From the NCBI GenBank assembly GCA_041838515.1, contig JBGYPP010000085.1:1-26294 (forward strand): 26,294 nucleotides of DNA. The letters are read 5' to 3'. Every line of letters begins with the position of its first letter. Within the stretch, counting starts at the first letter, position 1. A program made the translations under genes and the position numbers. Source of the DNA: JBGYPP01 sp041838515. GTDB taxonomy: Bacteria; Bacillota; Clostridia; Lachnospirales; Lachnospiraceae. Below are positions 13,979-21,414 of this stretch, in pieces. The notes beneath the pieces are model-generated. The model was given only the letters and a program-made list of their open reading frames with translations, did no database searches and was not told where the DNA came from.

Positions 13979-14911
13979 TTAGTCCTCCCGCCACCAGCGG
14001 CAGCAGGCTCCGCAGGGTAGGGCAAAACCATGCCCCTCAGAAGGGAAGGGGGCAAAGTCAAGAGCGGGCCGGGGAGGATGGGGCCTGGAGCTTATGGGCA
14101 GACCCAATTCCCCGGAGGCGTACTTTCCCCCAGGCCTGTTGCCTATGGCCAGCCGCAGCATGGCCTCTAAGACCCCGGCCTGGAGGCCGGTGGTATAAGA
14201 GTTGATCAGGAAAAACCGCGCATGGGGGGAGAGCAGGCGGGAGCACTTGGCCAGCAGAGTAAAGACCTGATCCTCCAGCTTCCAGATCTCCCCCTTGGGG
14301 CCCCTCCCATAGGAGGGGGGATCCAGCAGTATGGCCTCATATTGGCTGCCCCGGCGTATTTCCCTCTCTACAAATTTGACGCAGTCGTCCACTATCCAGC
14401 GTATGGGCGCTTGTCCCAGTCCGGAGAGGAGGGCGTTTTCCCTGGCCCAATGTACCATGCCCTTGGAGGCATCCACATGGGTGACCTGGGCGCCGGCGGC
14501 TGCGGCCTGCAGGCTGGCTGCGCCTGTGTAGGCAAAAAGGTTTAGAACTCTTGGCCTGGGGGAGGAGTGGGCTTGGGAGGAGAGCAATGGGCCGAACCAA
14601 TCCCAGTTGGCCGCCTGCTCCGGAAATATGCCCGTGTGCTTAAAGGCAAAGGGTTTGAGGTGGAAAGCCAGGCCGTGGTAGCGCAGCTCCCATTGCTCGG
14701 GCAAATCCAAAAATTCCCATTCTCCGCCGCCCTTGGAGGAGCGGTGGTAGCGGGCATGAGGTTTTTTCCAGCCCGGATGGGCCATGTCCGTTTCCCATAG
14801 TACCTGGGGATCAGGGCGCACCAGTATATATTTGCCCCAGCGCTCCAATTTTTGGCCCTTGGAGGCGTCCAAGACCTGGTACTCCTCCCAGCGGTCAGCC
14901 ATCCACATCAT
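13979..14911 (-). CDS. RlmI/RlmK-like SAM-dependent methyltransferase
   Basis: Class I methyltransferase, probably acting on 23S rRNA. The 310-residue protein has SAM motif I LNLFAYTGAAS (123-133), acidic residue Asp147 in HVDASKG, catalytic motif DPPSYGRG (197-204), and the LPCGACCRWW ending (298-307). It lacks the PUA domain of RlmI. A Pro-rich stretch of about 20 residues (274-294) sits between GELGLP and the terminal motif, where relatives I know run straight on. The start is uncertain: ATG codons at residues 1, 2 and 4, with ATAGG upstream. An extended -10 promoter lies about 85 nt upstream. Confidence 0.85.
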   Translation of the reverse strand: MMWMADRWEEYQVLDASKGQKLERWGKYILVRPDPQVLWETDMAHPGWKKPHARYHRSSKGGGEWEFLDLPEQWELRYHGLAFHLKPFAFKHTGIFPEQAANWDWFGPLLSSQAHSSPRPRVLNLFAYTGAASLQAAAAGAQVTHVDASKGMVHWARENALLSGLGQAPIRWIVDDCVKFVEREIRRGSQYEAILLDPPSYGRGPKGEIWKLEDQVFTLLAKCSRLLSPHARFFLINSYTTGLQAGVLEAMLRLAIGNRPGGKYASGELGLPISSRPHPPRPALDFAPFPSEGHGFALPCGACCRWWRED

Positions 14912-14994
14912 ATTTGCCTATCCGTCCTTTCCTCATCCATGCTCTGCTGTGCCGCCGGCGCAAGGGCTGGCGGACTGCATAGAAAATTTCTATC

Positions 14995-15003
14995 ATTATA
15001 GCA
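14995..15003 (-). promoter_or_regulatory. Promoter of methyltransferase/SGNH pair
   Basis: On the minus strand TGCTATAAT is a perfect extended -10. The -35 region (about 15018-15023, CCCCCT) does not match consensus, so the promoter would depend on the extended -10. Confidence 0.55.
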
Positions 15004-15068
15004 GAAAACCCAGGCATAGGGGGCGGGAATTGTGCGCGAAAAAAAATACAAAAAAAAGGAAAAAAAGC

Positions 15069-15097
15069 TTGCGCAGGCCGGAAAATCCAGTTATACT
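15069..15097 (+). promoter_or_regulatory. Promoter of the S10-spc operon
   Basis: -35 TTGCGC (15069-15074), a 17-bp spacer and -10 TATACT (15092-15097), just after a long A-rich tract that may act as an UP element. Transcription would start near 15104, leaving a leader of about 247 nt. Confidence 0.7.
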
Positions 15098-15103
15098 AAC
15101 TCT

Positions 15104-15350
15104 TGCTGTGACATGATAGCTGTGAAGCGTGAGGTTGCCGCTTAGCCATGGCGGGTTTTCCGTGGAGCGAATGTCAAGTTAGGAAACTGACGACAAGTCA
15201 CTGTACCAGACAGTCTGCTGCGGGCAGAAACGACGTGTGAATGGCCGTTTGGCGATTTGATAAAAATTTCCAAGCGACACGCACGGGAGAGTGTACAGTC
15301 ACCGCTTGTCGTACTTCATCAAAAAGTGCGAAAAGGAGGCGACTTTTTTT
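15104..15350 (+). promoter_or_regulatory. Structured leader RNA of the S10 operon
   Basis: Domain I is closed by TGACAT (15109-15114) with ATGTCA (15171-15176) and holds two hairpins: AAGCG/CGCTT (15125-15143) and CCATGG/CCGTGG (about 15146-15165). A small AGTT/AACT hairpin follows (15177-15188). Domain II is closed by ACGACAAG (15190-15197) with CTTGTCGT (15305-15312) and ACTGTAC (15200-15206) with GTACAGT (15293-15299). Inside are TCTGC/GCAGA (15214-15228), CGTGT/ACACG (15234-15281) and TTGG/CCAA (15249-15273). Last comes AAAAAGTgCG/CGACTTTTT (15321-15348), whose 9-nt loop is the Shine-Dalgarno sequence. Likely an autoregulatory leader; ligand unknown. Confidence 0.7.
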
Positions 15351-15668
15351 ATGGCAACTCAAGTAATGCGTATCACATTGAAGGCGTACGAGCATCAGCT
15401 GGTGGACGTATCCGCCAAGAAGATCATTGAAACGGTGAAGAAGAACGGCGCGACCGTAAGCGGCCCCGTTCCCCTTCCCACCAAGAAGGAGATTATCACC
15501 ATACTCCGCGCCGTACATAAGTACAAAGACTCCAGGGAGCAGTTCGAGCAGAGGACCCACAAGAGGCTGATAGACATCATCGCTCCCAACCAGAAAGTGG
15601 TAGATTCCCTGCAGAGGCTGGAAATGCCCGCAGGCGTCTATATAGACATCAAGATGAAAACCAAATAA
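15351..15668 (+). CDS. rpsJ: 30S ribosomal protein S10
   Basis: S10 sits in the 30S head and, with NusB, also takes part in transcription antitermination. The 105-residue protein shows the family core: ITLKAYEH near the start, VSGPVPLPTKKE in the middle and HKYKDSREQFEQRTHKRLIDI. ATG 15351 follows AAGGAGG by 11 nt, with CGACTTTTTTT between; that ribosome binding site lies in the loop of a hairpin. First gene of the S10-spc cluster. Four of six Arg codons are AGG. Confidence 0.96.
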   Translation: MATQVMRITLKAYEHQLVDVSAKKIIETVKKNGATVSGPVPLPTKKEIITILRAVHKYKDSREQFEQRTHKRLIDIIAPNQKVVDSLQRLEMPAGVYIDIKMKTK

Positions 15669-15687
15669 GCAAGGAAGCAAGCAACCT

Positions 15688-15730
15688 CTACAGACGTATG
15701 AACCCTGGGCAGCAGGGTTCCGCTATGTAG
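15688..15730 (+). other. Stem-loop in rpsJ-rplC gap
   Basis: GAACCCTG (15700-15707) pairs perfectly with CAGGGTTC (15713-15720) around GGCAG; outside, CTACA (15688-15692) pairs with TGTAG (15726-15730). It ends just before the rplC ribosome binding site. No T run follows, so read-through is expected. Confidence 0.55.
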
Positions 15731-15755
15731 AACACAAAGGAGGTAGTTGGAAGAT

Positions 15756-16445
15756 ATGAAGAAAGGCATTATGGGCATCAAGCTGGGCATGACCCAAATT
15801 TTCTCCCAGGACGGCACGCTGGTGCCTGTAACCGTGCTGCAGGCCGGCCCCTGTGTGGTTACGCAGGTGCGCACCGTGGAGAATGACGGATACAGCGCTG
15901 TACAGCTGGGTTTCGTGGAGAAGAAGGACAAGATAGTCAATAAGGATGGTAAGGGACAGCGCAGCATAGTGCACAGGCACGGCGTGAACAAGGCCCTGCA
16001 GGGCCATTTCAAAAAGGCGGGAACGACTTCCAAGAGATATCTGCGGGAGTTTGACTTGGATGGGGCTGAGGATTTCGCCCTGGGCAGCGAGATCAAGGCC
16101 GATGTGTTTGAGGCCGGGGACAAGGTGGACGCAACGGCTACCTCCAAGGGTAAGGGATTCCAGGGCGCCATCAAGAGGCATGGCCAGCACAGGGGCCCCA
16201 TGACCCACGGTTCCAAATTCCACAGGCACCAGGGCTCCAACGGCGCCTGCTCCACGCCCAGCCGCGTATTCAAGGGCAAGGGCATGCCCGGCCGCATGGG
16301 CGGTGTGCGGGTTACCGTGCAGAACCTGGAAATCGTAGGCGTGGACGCCGAGAAGAACTTGTTGCTGGTAAAGGGTTCCGTGCCCGGTCCCAGGAAGGGC
16401 CTGGTTATGGTAAAGAGCGCAGTGAAGTTTGCGCAATCCAAGTAA
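15756..16445 (+). CDS. rplC: 50S ribosomal protein L3
   Basis: L3 binds 23S rRNA early in assembly and reaches towards the peptidyl transferase centre. The 229-residue protein begins MKKGIMGIKLGMTQIF and has the central loop GPMTHGSKFHRHQGS (147-161) and RVFKGKGMPGRMGG (170-183). Residues about 66-81 look like an insertion before GHFKKAG compared with shorter L3 proteins. ATG 15756 gives the family N-terminus; AAAGGAGG is 12 nt upstream, which is long, and an in-frame TTG at 15747 is too close to it (3 nt). Confidence 0.95.
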   Translation: MKKGIMGIKLGMTQIFSQDGTLVPVTVLQAGPCVVTQVRTVENDGYSAVQLGFVEKKDKIVNKDGKGQRSIVHRHGVNKALQGHFKKAGTTSKRYLREFDLDGAEDFALGSEIKADVFEAGDKVDATATSKGKGFQGAIKRHGQHRGPMTHGSKFHRHQGSNGACSTPSRVFKGKGMPGRMGGVRVTVQNLEIVGVDAEKNLLLVKGSVPGPRKGLVMVKSAVKFAQSK

Positions 16446-16472
16446 AATACCGGACGGAAGGAGGAAGTTGTC

Positions 16473-17093
16473 GTGGCAAATATCGCAATTTACAATATGG
16501 AAGGCGGCGAAGTGGGCAGCATGGAGCTGAACGACGCAGTCTTTAACGTAGAAATCAATGAGCATCTGGTGCATATGGCCGTGGTGCTGCACCTGGCAAA
16601 CAAGAGGCAGGGCACCCAGAAAGCCAAGACCAGGGGCGAGGTATCCGGAGGTGGACGCAAGCCCTGGAAGCAAAAGGGCACCGGCCGCGCCAGGCAGGGT
16701 TCCATCCGCTCTCCCCAGTGGAAGGGCGGCGGTATGGTATTCGCTCCCATACCTAGAGATTATTCCTTCAAGATGAACAAGAAGGAGAAGCGCTTTGCTC
16801 TGAAGTCCGCTCTGAGCAATAAGTTCCAAAACGGCGGCCTGGTAGTGCTGGACTCCCTGCACTTTGAGGAGGCCAAAACCAAGCATTTCCGTAAGGTGAT
16901 GGAAAATCTCAAGGTGGAAAAGGGCCTGGTGGTGACGGCTGTTTCGGATGAGAACGTATACCGCAGCGGAAGAAACCTGCCAAATGTGAAGATATCCCCG
17001 GCCAACGCAATCAATGTATACGATATTATGAATGCCAAGACCTTGGTTCTGACCAGGGACGCTGTGGCCAAGATTGAGGAGGTATATATCTAA
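16473..17093 (+). CDS. rplD: 50S ribosomal protein L4
   Basis: L4 lines the peptide exit tunnel; in Gammaproteobacteria it also represses its own S10 operon. The 206-residue protein has the extended tunnel loop GRKPWKQKGTGRARQGSIRSP (about 61-81), the region where macrolide-resistance changes occur; it looks wild type. GTG start at 16473 with AAGGAGG 8 nt upstream. The stop TAA overlaps the rplW ATG by one base. It is a natural candidate ligand for the leader RNA upstream of rpsJ, but this is inference. Confidence 0.95.
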   Translation: MANIAIYNMEGGEVGSMELNDAVFNVEINEHLVHMAVVLHLANKRQGTQKAKTRGEVSGGGRKPWKQKGTGRARQGSIRSPQWKGGGMVFAPIPRDYSFKMNKKEKRFALKSALSNKFQNGGLVVLDSLHFEEAKTKHFRKVMENLKVEKGLVVTAVSDENVYRSGRNLPNVKISPANAINVYDIMNAKTLVLTRDAVAKIEEVYI

Positions 17094-17392
17094 TGGCTGA
17101 TATCAAATATTATGACATTATCCTCAAGCCGGTTATCACCGAGAGGAGCATGGCGGGCATGGCCGAGAAGAAATATACTTTCTTGGTTCATCCCCAGGCC
17201 AACAAGTGCCAGGTCAAAGAGGCCGTGGAGAAGATGTTTGAGGGCGTAAAAGTGCAAAAGGTCAACACCATGAACCTGGCCGGCAAGAAGAAGCGCCGGG
17301 GCGCAGTGGTGGGCAGGACGGCCAATACCAAGAAGGCTATCGTGCAGTTGGCGGCGGACAGCAAGGACATAGAGCTGTTCGGAGGTCTGTAA
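17093..17392 (+). CDS. rplW: 50S ribosomal protein L23
   Basis: L23 stands at the tunnel exit and is the docking site for trigger factor and SRP. The 99-residue protein starts with YYDIILKPVITERSM and has KYTFLVHPQANKCQVKEAVE, the tunnel loop KKRRGAVVGRTANTKKAIV, and a short end. Start ATG overlaps the rplD stop (TAATG) and has AGGAGG 10 nt upstream inside rplD, so translation is coupled. Confidence 0.95.
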   Translation: MADIKYYDIILKPVITERSMAGMAEKKYTFLVHPQANKCQVKEAVEKMFEGVKVQKVNTMNLAGKKKRRGAVVGRTANTKKAIVQLAADSKDIELFGGL

Positions 17393-17415
17393 GAGGCGCA
17401 TGCGCTTGCGGATCT

Positions 17416-17451
17416 GATTGGAGTATGCGGCTGCCCGGCCGCGCAGCAATC
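17416..17451 (+). other. Stem-loop in rplW-rplB gap
   Basis: GATTG (17416-17420) pairs with CAATC (17447-17451), and inside GCGGC (17427-17431) pairs with GCCGC (17438-17442). It fills most of the 80-nt gap. No T run. Confidence 0.4.
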
Positions 17452-17472
17452 TGAGTAGAATAGGAGATTATC

Positions 17473-18315
17473 ATGGGAATTAAGACATACAAACCGTATA
17501 CACCCTCCAGGAGGCACATGACCTCCTTGGACAAGAGCGAGATAACCAAGCAGCGTCCGGAGAAGAGCCTGCTGGTGCCTTTAAAGAAAAAGGCCGGCCG
17601 CAACAACCAGGGCAAGATCACCGTTCGCCACAGGGGCGGCGGACATAAGAGGATGTACCGTCTGGTGGATTTCCGCCGCATCAAAGACGGCGTACCTGCT
17701 GTGGTCAAGGGCATAGAGTACGATCCCAACCGCTCTGCCAATATCGCCCTGATTATGTACATGGACGGCGAGAAGTCCTATATATTGGCTCCCGAGGGCC
17801 TGACCGATGGCATGAGGGTGATGAACGGCCCTGAGGCCGAGATCCGTGTGGGCAACTGCCTGCCTCTGGCCAACATACCTGTGGGTACCCAGATTCATAA
17901 TATAGAGCTGCATCCCGGCAAGGGAGGACAGATGGTGCGCAGCGCCGGCGGCGGCGCCCAGCTGATGGCCAAGGAGGGAAAGTATGCCACCCTGCGCCTG
18001 CCCTCCGGTGAGATGCGCATGGTTCCCCTGACCTGCCGCGCCACCATAGGCACTGTGGGCAATTCGGAGCACAACCTGGTAGTGATCGGTAAGGCCGGCC
18101 GCAAGAGGAATATGGGCATACGTCCCACCGTCCGCGGATCTGCCATGAACCCCTGCGACCACCCTCATGGCGGTGGTGAGGGTAAGACCGGTATCGGTAG
18201 GCCCGGTCCCAGCACTCCTTGGGGCAAGCCGGCTCTCGGCCTGAAGACCCGTAAGAAGAAAAAGGCTTCCAACAAGTTGATTGTGAGGAGAAGAGACGGC
18301 AGAGCCATTAAATAG
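17473..18315 (+). CDS. rplB: 50S ribosomal protein L2
   Basis: L2 is needed for subunit joining and lies near the peptidyl transferase centre. The 280-residue protein begins MGIKTYKPYTPSRR, has the RNA-binding core RHRGGGHKRMYR (52-63) and the conserved C-terminal SAMNPCDHPHGGGEG (223-237) with His230, the equivalent of E. coli His229. A basic tail TRKKKKASNKLIVRRR follows. AGGAGA precedes the ATG. Length is normal. Confidence 0.96.
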   Translation: MGIKTYKPYTPSRRHMTSLDKSEITKQRPEKSLLVPLKKKAGRNNQGKITVRHRGGGHKRMYRLVDFRRIKDGVPAVVKGIEYDPNRSANIALIMYMDGEKSYILAPEGLTDGMRVMNGPEAEIRVGNCLPLANIPVGTQIHNIELHPGKGGQMVRSAGGGAQLMAKEGKYATLRLPSGEMRMVPLTCRATIGTVGNSEHNLVVIGKAGRKRNMGIRPTVRGSAMNPCDHPHGGGEGKTGIGRPGPSTPWGKPALGLKTRKKKKASNKLIVRRRDGRAIK

Positions 18316-18331
18316 TGGAGGAGGATAGACG

Positions 18332-18616
18332 ATGTCTAGTAGATCTTTGAAGAAAGGGCCTTTCGCAGACGAGAGCCTGTTGAAAAAAGTAGATGCCATG
18401 AACAATGCGGGCCAGAAGCAGGTCATCAAGACCTGGTCCCGCCGCTCCACCATCTTCCCCTCTTTTGTGGGACATACCTTTGCCGTGCACGATGGCAGGA
18501 AGCACGTGCCTGTGTATGTGACCGAAGATATGGTAGGCCACAAGCTGGGCGAGTTTGTTCCCACCAGGACGTTCCGTGGCCATGGCAAGGACGAGAAGAA
18601 GTCAAAGGTTAGGTAA
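18332..18616 (+). CDS. rpsS: 30S ribosomal protein S19
   Basis: S19 forms a head complex with S13 and contacts the A-site finger. The 94-residue protein contains SLKKGPFAD near the start, IKTWSRRSTIFPSFVGHT in the middle and VGHKLGEFVPTRTFRGH near the end. Starts 16 nt after rplB with GGAGGAGG upstream. A possible hairpin GACCG/CGGTC lies in the 74-nt gap after it. Confidence 0.96.
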   Translation: MSSRSLKKGPFADESLLKKVDAMNNAGQKQVIKTWSRRSTIFPSFVGHTFAVHDGRKHVPVYVTEDMVGHKLGEFVPTRTFRGHGKDEKKSKVR

Positions 18617-18690
18617 GATGGCCTAGGGTATCCCGAGGACCGTTATACAGGAATGTGGCGGTCTAGGGTTTGGAAGGAGGAAAAGCATCT

Positions 18691-19080
18691 ATGGCTAAAG
18701 GACATAGAAGTCAAATAAAGAGGGAGAGGAACGCCCAGAAGGACCAGAGGCCCAGCGCCAAGCTGTCCTACGCCAGGGTTTCCGTCCAGAAAGCGTGCTT
18801 TGTATTGGACGCTATCCGGGGCAAGGATGTGGCCACGGCCAAGGCCATACTGGCCTACAGCCCCCGTTATGCTTCCGCTTTGATCAAAAAGCTCCTGGAC
18901 TCCGCTGTGGCCAATGCGGAGAATAATAACGGGCTCAACCCCGACAAGCTCCGTGTGGCGGAGTGCTATGCAAACAAGGGGCCTACCATGAAGAGGGTGC
19001 GCCCCAGGGCCCAAGGCCGCGCATACCGCATTGAGCACCGCACCAGCCACATCACCATAGTTTTGGATGAGAAGAAGTAG
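18691..19080 (+). CDS. rplV: 50S ribosomal protein L22
   Basis: L22 reaches all 23S rRNA domains and lines the exit tunnel with a long beta hairpin. The 129-residue protein is longer than the usual 110 because of a basic N-terminal segment of about 20 residues (MAKGHRSQIKRERN...) before AKLSYARVSVQKA. I recall this extension from Lachnospirales and related Clostridia. The tunnel loop is TMKRVRPRAQGRAY (near 100-113). ATG 18691 follows GGAGG by 10 nt. Confidence 0.95.
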   Translation: MAKGHRSQIKRERNAQKDQRPSAKLSYARVSVQKACFVLDAIRGKDVATAKAILAYSPRYASALIKKLLDSAVANAENNNGLNPDKLRVAECYANKGPTMKRVRPRAQGRAYRIEHRTSHITIVLDEKK

Positions 19081-19100
19081 AAAGGAGCAAAGCGGAAAAT

Positions 19101-19760
19101 ATGGGACAGAAAGTAAACCCTCATGGCCTTAGGGTGGGCGTAATCAAGGATTGGGATTCCCGCTGGTATGCAGAGTCTGACTTTGCCGACTACCTGGTGG
19201 AGGATTACAAGATCCGTGAGTACCTGAAGAAGAAGCTGTATGGCGCCGGCGTGTCTAAGATAGAGATAGAGAGAACTGGCGACAGGCTTAAGGTAATACT
19301 GTATACTGCCAAGCCCGGCGTGGTAATAGGCAAGGGAGGCGCTGAGATAGAGCTGACCAAGAAGGAAGTGTCCAAACTGACTGACAAGAAGGTTTCCATC
19401 GATATCAAGGAGATCAAGAGGCCGGACAGGGAGGCGCAGCTGGTGGCCGAGAATATAGCCCAGCAGCTGGAGGGCCGCGTGTCCTTCCGCCGCGCCATGA
19501 AGTCCTGCATGGGCCGCGCCATGAAGAATGGCATACTGGGCATCAAGACCTGCTGTTCCGGCCGTCTGGGCGGTGCGGATATCGCCAGGAGCGAGCATTA
19601 CAGCGAGGGCACCATACCTTTGCAGACCCTGCGCGCCGATATCGATTACGGTTTCGCCGAGGCAGACACCACCTATGGCAAGGTAGGCGTGAAGGTGTGG
19701 ATTTACAAGGGCGAGATTCTTCCTGTAAAGGGAAATAAGACGGAAGGAGGCGACAACTAA
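19101..19760 (+). CDS. rpsC: 30S ribosomal protein S3
   Basis: S3 forms part of the mRNA entry tunnel and its helicase activity. The 219-residue protein opens MGQKVNPHGLRVGVI and has the KH-domain loop GKGG (77-80) in GVVIGKGGAEIE, and the C-terminal DIDYGFAEADTTYGKVGVKVWI. AAAGGAGCAAAG lies upstream. The stop codon overlaps the rplP ATG by one base. Confidence 0.96.
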   Translation: MGQKVNPHGLRVGVIKDWDSRWYAESDFADYLVEDYKIREYLKKKLYGAGVSKIEIERTGDRLKVILYTAKPGVVIGKGGAEIELTKKEVSKLTDKKVSIDIKEIKRPDREAQLVAENIAQQLEGRVSFRRAMKSCMGRAMKNGILGIKTCCSGRLGGADIARSEHYSEGTIPLQTLRADIDYGFAEADTTYGKVGVKVWIYKGEILPVKGNKTEGGDN

Positions 19761-20188
19761 TGTTAATGCCGAAGAGAGTAAAGCACCGCAAGCAATTCCG
19801 CGGAAGCATAAAAGGCCGCGCCATGAGGGGAAATACCATTACCTATGGCGAGTTCGGTTTGGTATCTCTTGACCCCTGCTGGATCAAATCCAATCAGATA
19901 GAGGCGGCCCGTGTGGCCCTGACCCGTTATACGAAGCGTACCGGTAAGGTTTGGATCAAGATATTCCCTGACAAGCCCGTGACCAGCAAGCCCGCCGAGA
20001 CTCGAATGGGTTCCGGAAAGGGTACTCTGGAGTATTGGGTAGCTGTAGTCAAGCCCGGCCGCGTGTTGTTCGAGATAGCCGGAGTTAGTGAGGAGCAGGC
20101 CAGGGAGGCTCTCCGTCTGGCCATGCACAAGCTTCCCTGCAAGTGCAAGATTGTGTCCAAGGCAGACCTGGAAGGCGGTGTACAATGA
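19760..20188 (+). CDS. rplP: 50S ribosomal protein L16
   Basis: L16 organises the A-site tRNA region of the 50S. The 142-residue protein starts MLMPKRVKHRKQFRG and has KPAETRMGSGKG and PGRVLFEIAGV. ATG 19760 (TAATG overlap with rpsC) is 9 nt from AAGGAGG and is preferred over ATG 19766, which is 15 nt away. It overlaps rpmC by ATGA. Confidence 0.95.
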   Translation: MLMPKRVKHRKQFRGSIKGRAMRGNTITYGEFGLVSLDPCWIKSNQIEAARVALTRYTKRTGKVWIKIFPDKPVTSKPAETRMGSGKGTLEYWVAVVKPGRVLFEIAGVSEEQAREALRLAMHKLPCKCKIVSKADLEGGVQ

Positions 20189-20397
20189 GAATGAAAAGAA
20201 CGGTACAATTGCTTGAGGATTTGAGGGCAAAGAGTGTGGAAGAGCTGGGCGCAGAGCTGGTAGCCGCCAAGAAGGAGCTGTTCAACCTGCGATTCCAAAA
20301 TGCCACCAACCAGCTTGAAAATACCGCCCGCATCAAAGAGGTGCGTAAGAACATTGCCCGTATACTTACCATCATCACGGAAAAGTCCAAGGCGTAG
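20185..20397 (+). CDS. rpmC: 50S ribosomal protein L29
   Basis: L29 is a small helical protein at the tunnel exit beside L23. The 70-residue protein has the family core AAKKELFNLRFQNATNQLENTARIKEVRK in its second half. The start ATG at 20185 overlaps the rplP stop as ATGA; ATG 20191, two codons on, is an alternative (MKRTVQL). Confidence 0.94.
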   Translation: MRMKRTVQLLEDLRAKSVEELGAELVAAKKELFNLRFQNATNQLENTARIKEVRKNIARILTIITEKSKA

Positions 20398-20421
20398 CGG
20401 CTGGGGAAGGAGAGAATAGCA

Positions 20422-20676
20422 GTGGAAAGAAATTTGAGAAAAACCCGTGTGGGCAAGGTTACCAGCAATAAGATGCAAAAAACCATCGTGGTGGCGGTGG
20501 AGGATCATGTGAAGCATCCCTTGTATGGCAAGGTTGTAAAGACCACTTATAAGCTGAAAGCCCATGATGAGAACAACGACTGCAACATAGGCGATACCGT
20601 AAAGGTGATGGAAACCAGGCCGCTGTCCAAGGAAAAGCGCTGGAGGCTGGTGGAAATCCTGGAGAGAGCGAAGTAA
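20422..20676 (+). CDS. rpsQ: 30S ribosomal protein S17
   Basis: S17 is a primary 16S rRNA-binding protein of the OB fold. The 84-residue protein has RKTRVGKVTSNKMQKTIVVAVE near the start, HPLYGKVVKTTYKLKAHDE and GDTVKVMETRPLSKEKRWRLVEI. GTG start at 20422 with AAGGAGA 8 nt upstream. Confidence 0.95.
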   Translation: MERNLRKTRVGKVTSNKMQKTIVVAVEDHVKHPLYGKVVKTTYKLKAHDENNDCNIGDTVKVMETRPLSKEKRWRLVEILERAK

Positions 20677-20703
20677 GAAGCTTGTAAAGGTGAGGAGGTT
20701 CCC

Positions 20704-21072
20704 ATGATTCAACAGGAAAGCAGATTGCGGGTGGCCGACAATACCGGCGCAAAAGAGATTTTGTGCATACGCGTATTGGGCGGTTCCACCAGGAGATATG
20801 GCTATATAGGGGATGTGATTGTAGCAGCTGTCAAGGACGCCACTCCCGGCGGCATAGTGAAGAAGGGCGATGTGGTCAAGGCGGTTATCGTACGCACGGT
20901 CAACACCACCCGCCGCAAGGACGGCTCCTATATCCGCTTTGATGAGAACGCAGCCGTGATCATCAAGGACGACAAGACCCCCAGGGGGACCCGTATTTTT
21001 GGGCCTGTGGCAAGAGAGCTGCGTGAGAAACAGTTTATGAAAATTGTTTCCCTGGCTCCCGAAGTTTTGTAA
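20704..21072 (+). CDS. rplN: 50S ribosomal protein L14
   Basis: L14 lies at the subunit interface and forms an intersubunit bridge; it is also the binding site of RsfS. The 122-residue protein contains MIQQESRLRVADNTGAKEI, KGDVVKAVIVRT and the ending FMKIVSLAPEVL. GGTGAGGAGG lies before the ATG. This is the usual first gene of the spc section, but no new promoter is visible in the 27-nt gap. Confidence 0.96.
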   Translation: MIQQESRLRVADNTGAKEILCIRVLGGSTRRYGYIGDVIVAAVKDATPGGIVKKGDVVKAVIVRTVNTTRRKDGSYIRFDENAAVIIKDDKTPRGTRIFGPVARELREKQFMKIVSLAPEVL

Positions 21073-21089
21073 GGAGGGAAAGGGCGACT

Positions 21090-21392
21090 ATGAAGCTGAA
21101 AAAGGGAGATCCGGTAATTGTTATTACCGGCAAGGATTTGAATAAAGAGGGCAAAATTCTTTCTGTGGACAGGAAGAATGGCCGCGTACTGGTAGAGGGC
21201 GTGAATATGGTATCCAAGCATACCAAGCCCTCCCAGCAAAATCCCAATGGCGGTATCATCCAGAAAGAAGCTTCCTTGGATGCCTCCAATGTAATGTATC
21301 TCCACAAGGGCAAAGGCACCCGCCTGGGATACAGGATAGAGGACGGCAAGAAGAAGCGCTACGCCAAGTCCACCGGCGAGCTGATTGATTAA
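21090..21392 (+). CDS. rplX: 50S ribosomal protein L24
   Basis: L24 is an assembly-initiating protein with a KOW motif. The 100-residue protein has KKGDPVIVITGKDLNKEGKIL (KOW, residues 4-24), RVLVEGVNMVSKHTKPSQ and GGIIQKEASLDASNV. Starts 17 nt after rplN, with AAGGAGGGAAAGGG upstream. Confidence 0.95.
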   Translation: MKLKKGDPVIVITGKDLNKEGKILSVDRKNGRVLVEGVNMVSKHTKPSQQNPNGGIIQKEASLDASNVMYLHKGKGTRLGYRIEDGKKKRYAKSTGELID

Positions 21393-21414
21393 GCCTTAGA
21401 AAGGGAGGAAGTCC

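Larger units (their letters stand above)
14912..15350 (+). other. Divergent promoter region and S10 leader
   Basis: These 439 bases separate the minus-strand methyltransferase from rpsJ. They contain the minus-strand promoter, an A-rich tract (15039-15066), the S10 operon promoter and the structured leader. No protein gene is supported. Confidence 0.75.
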
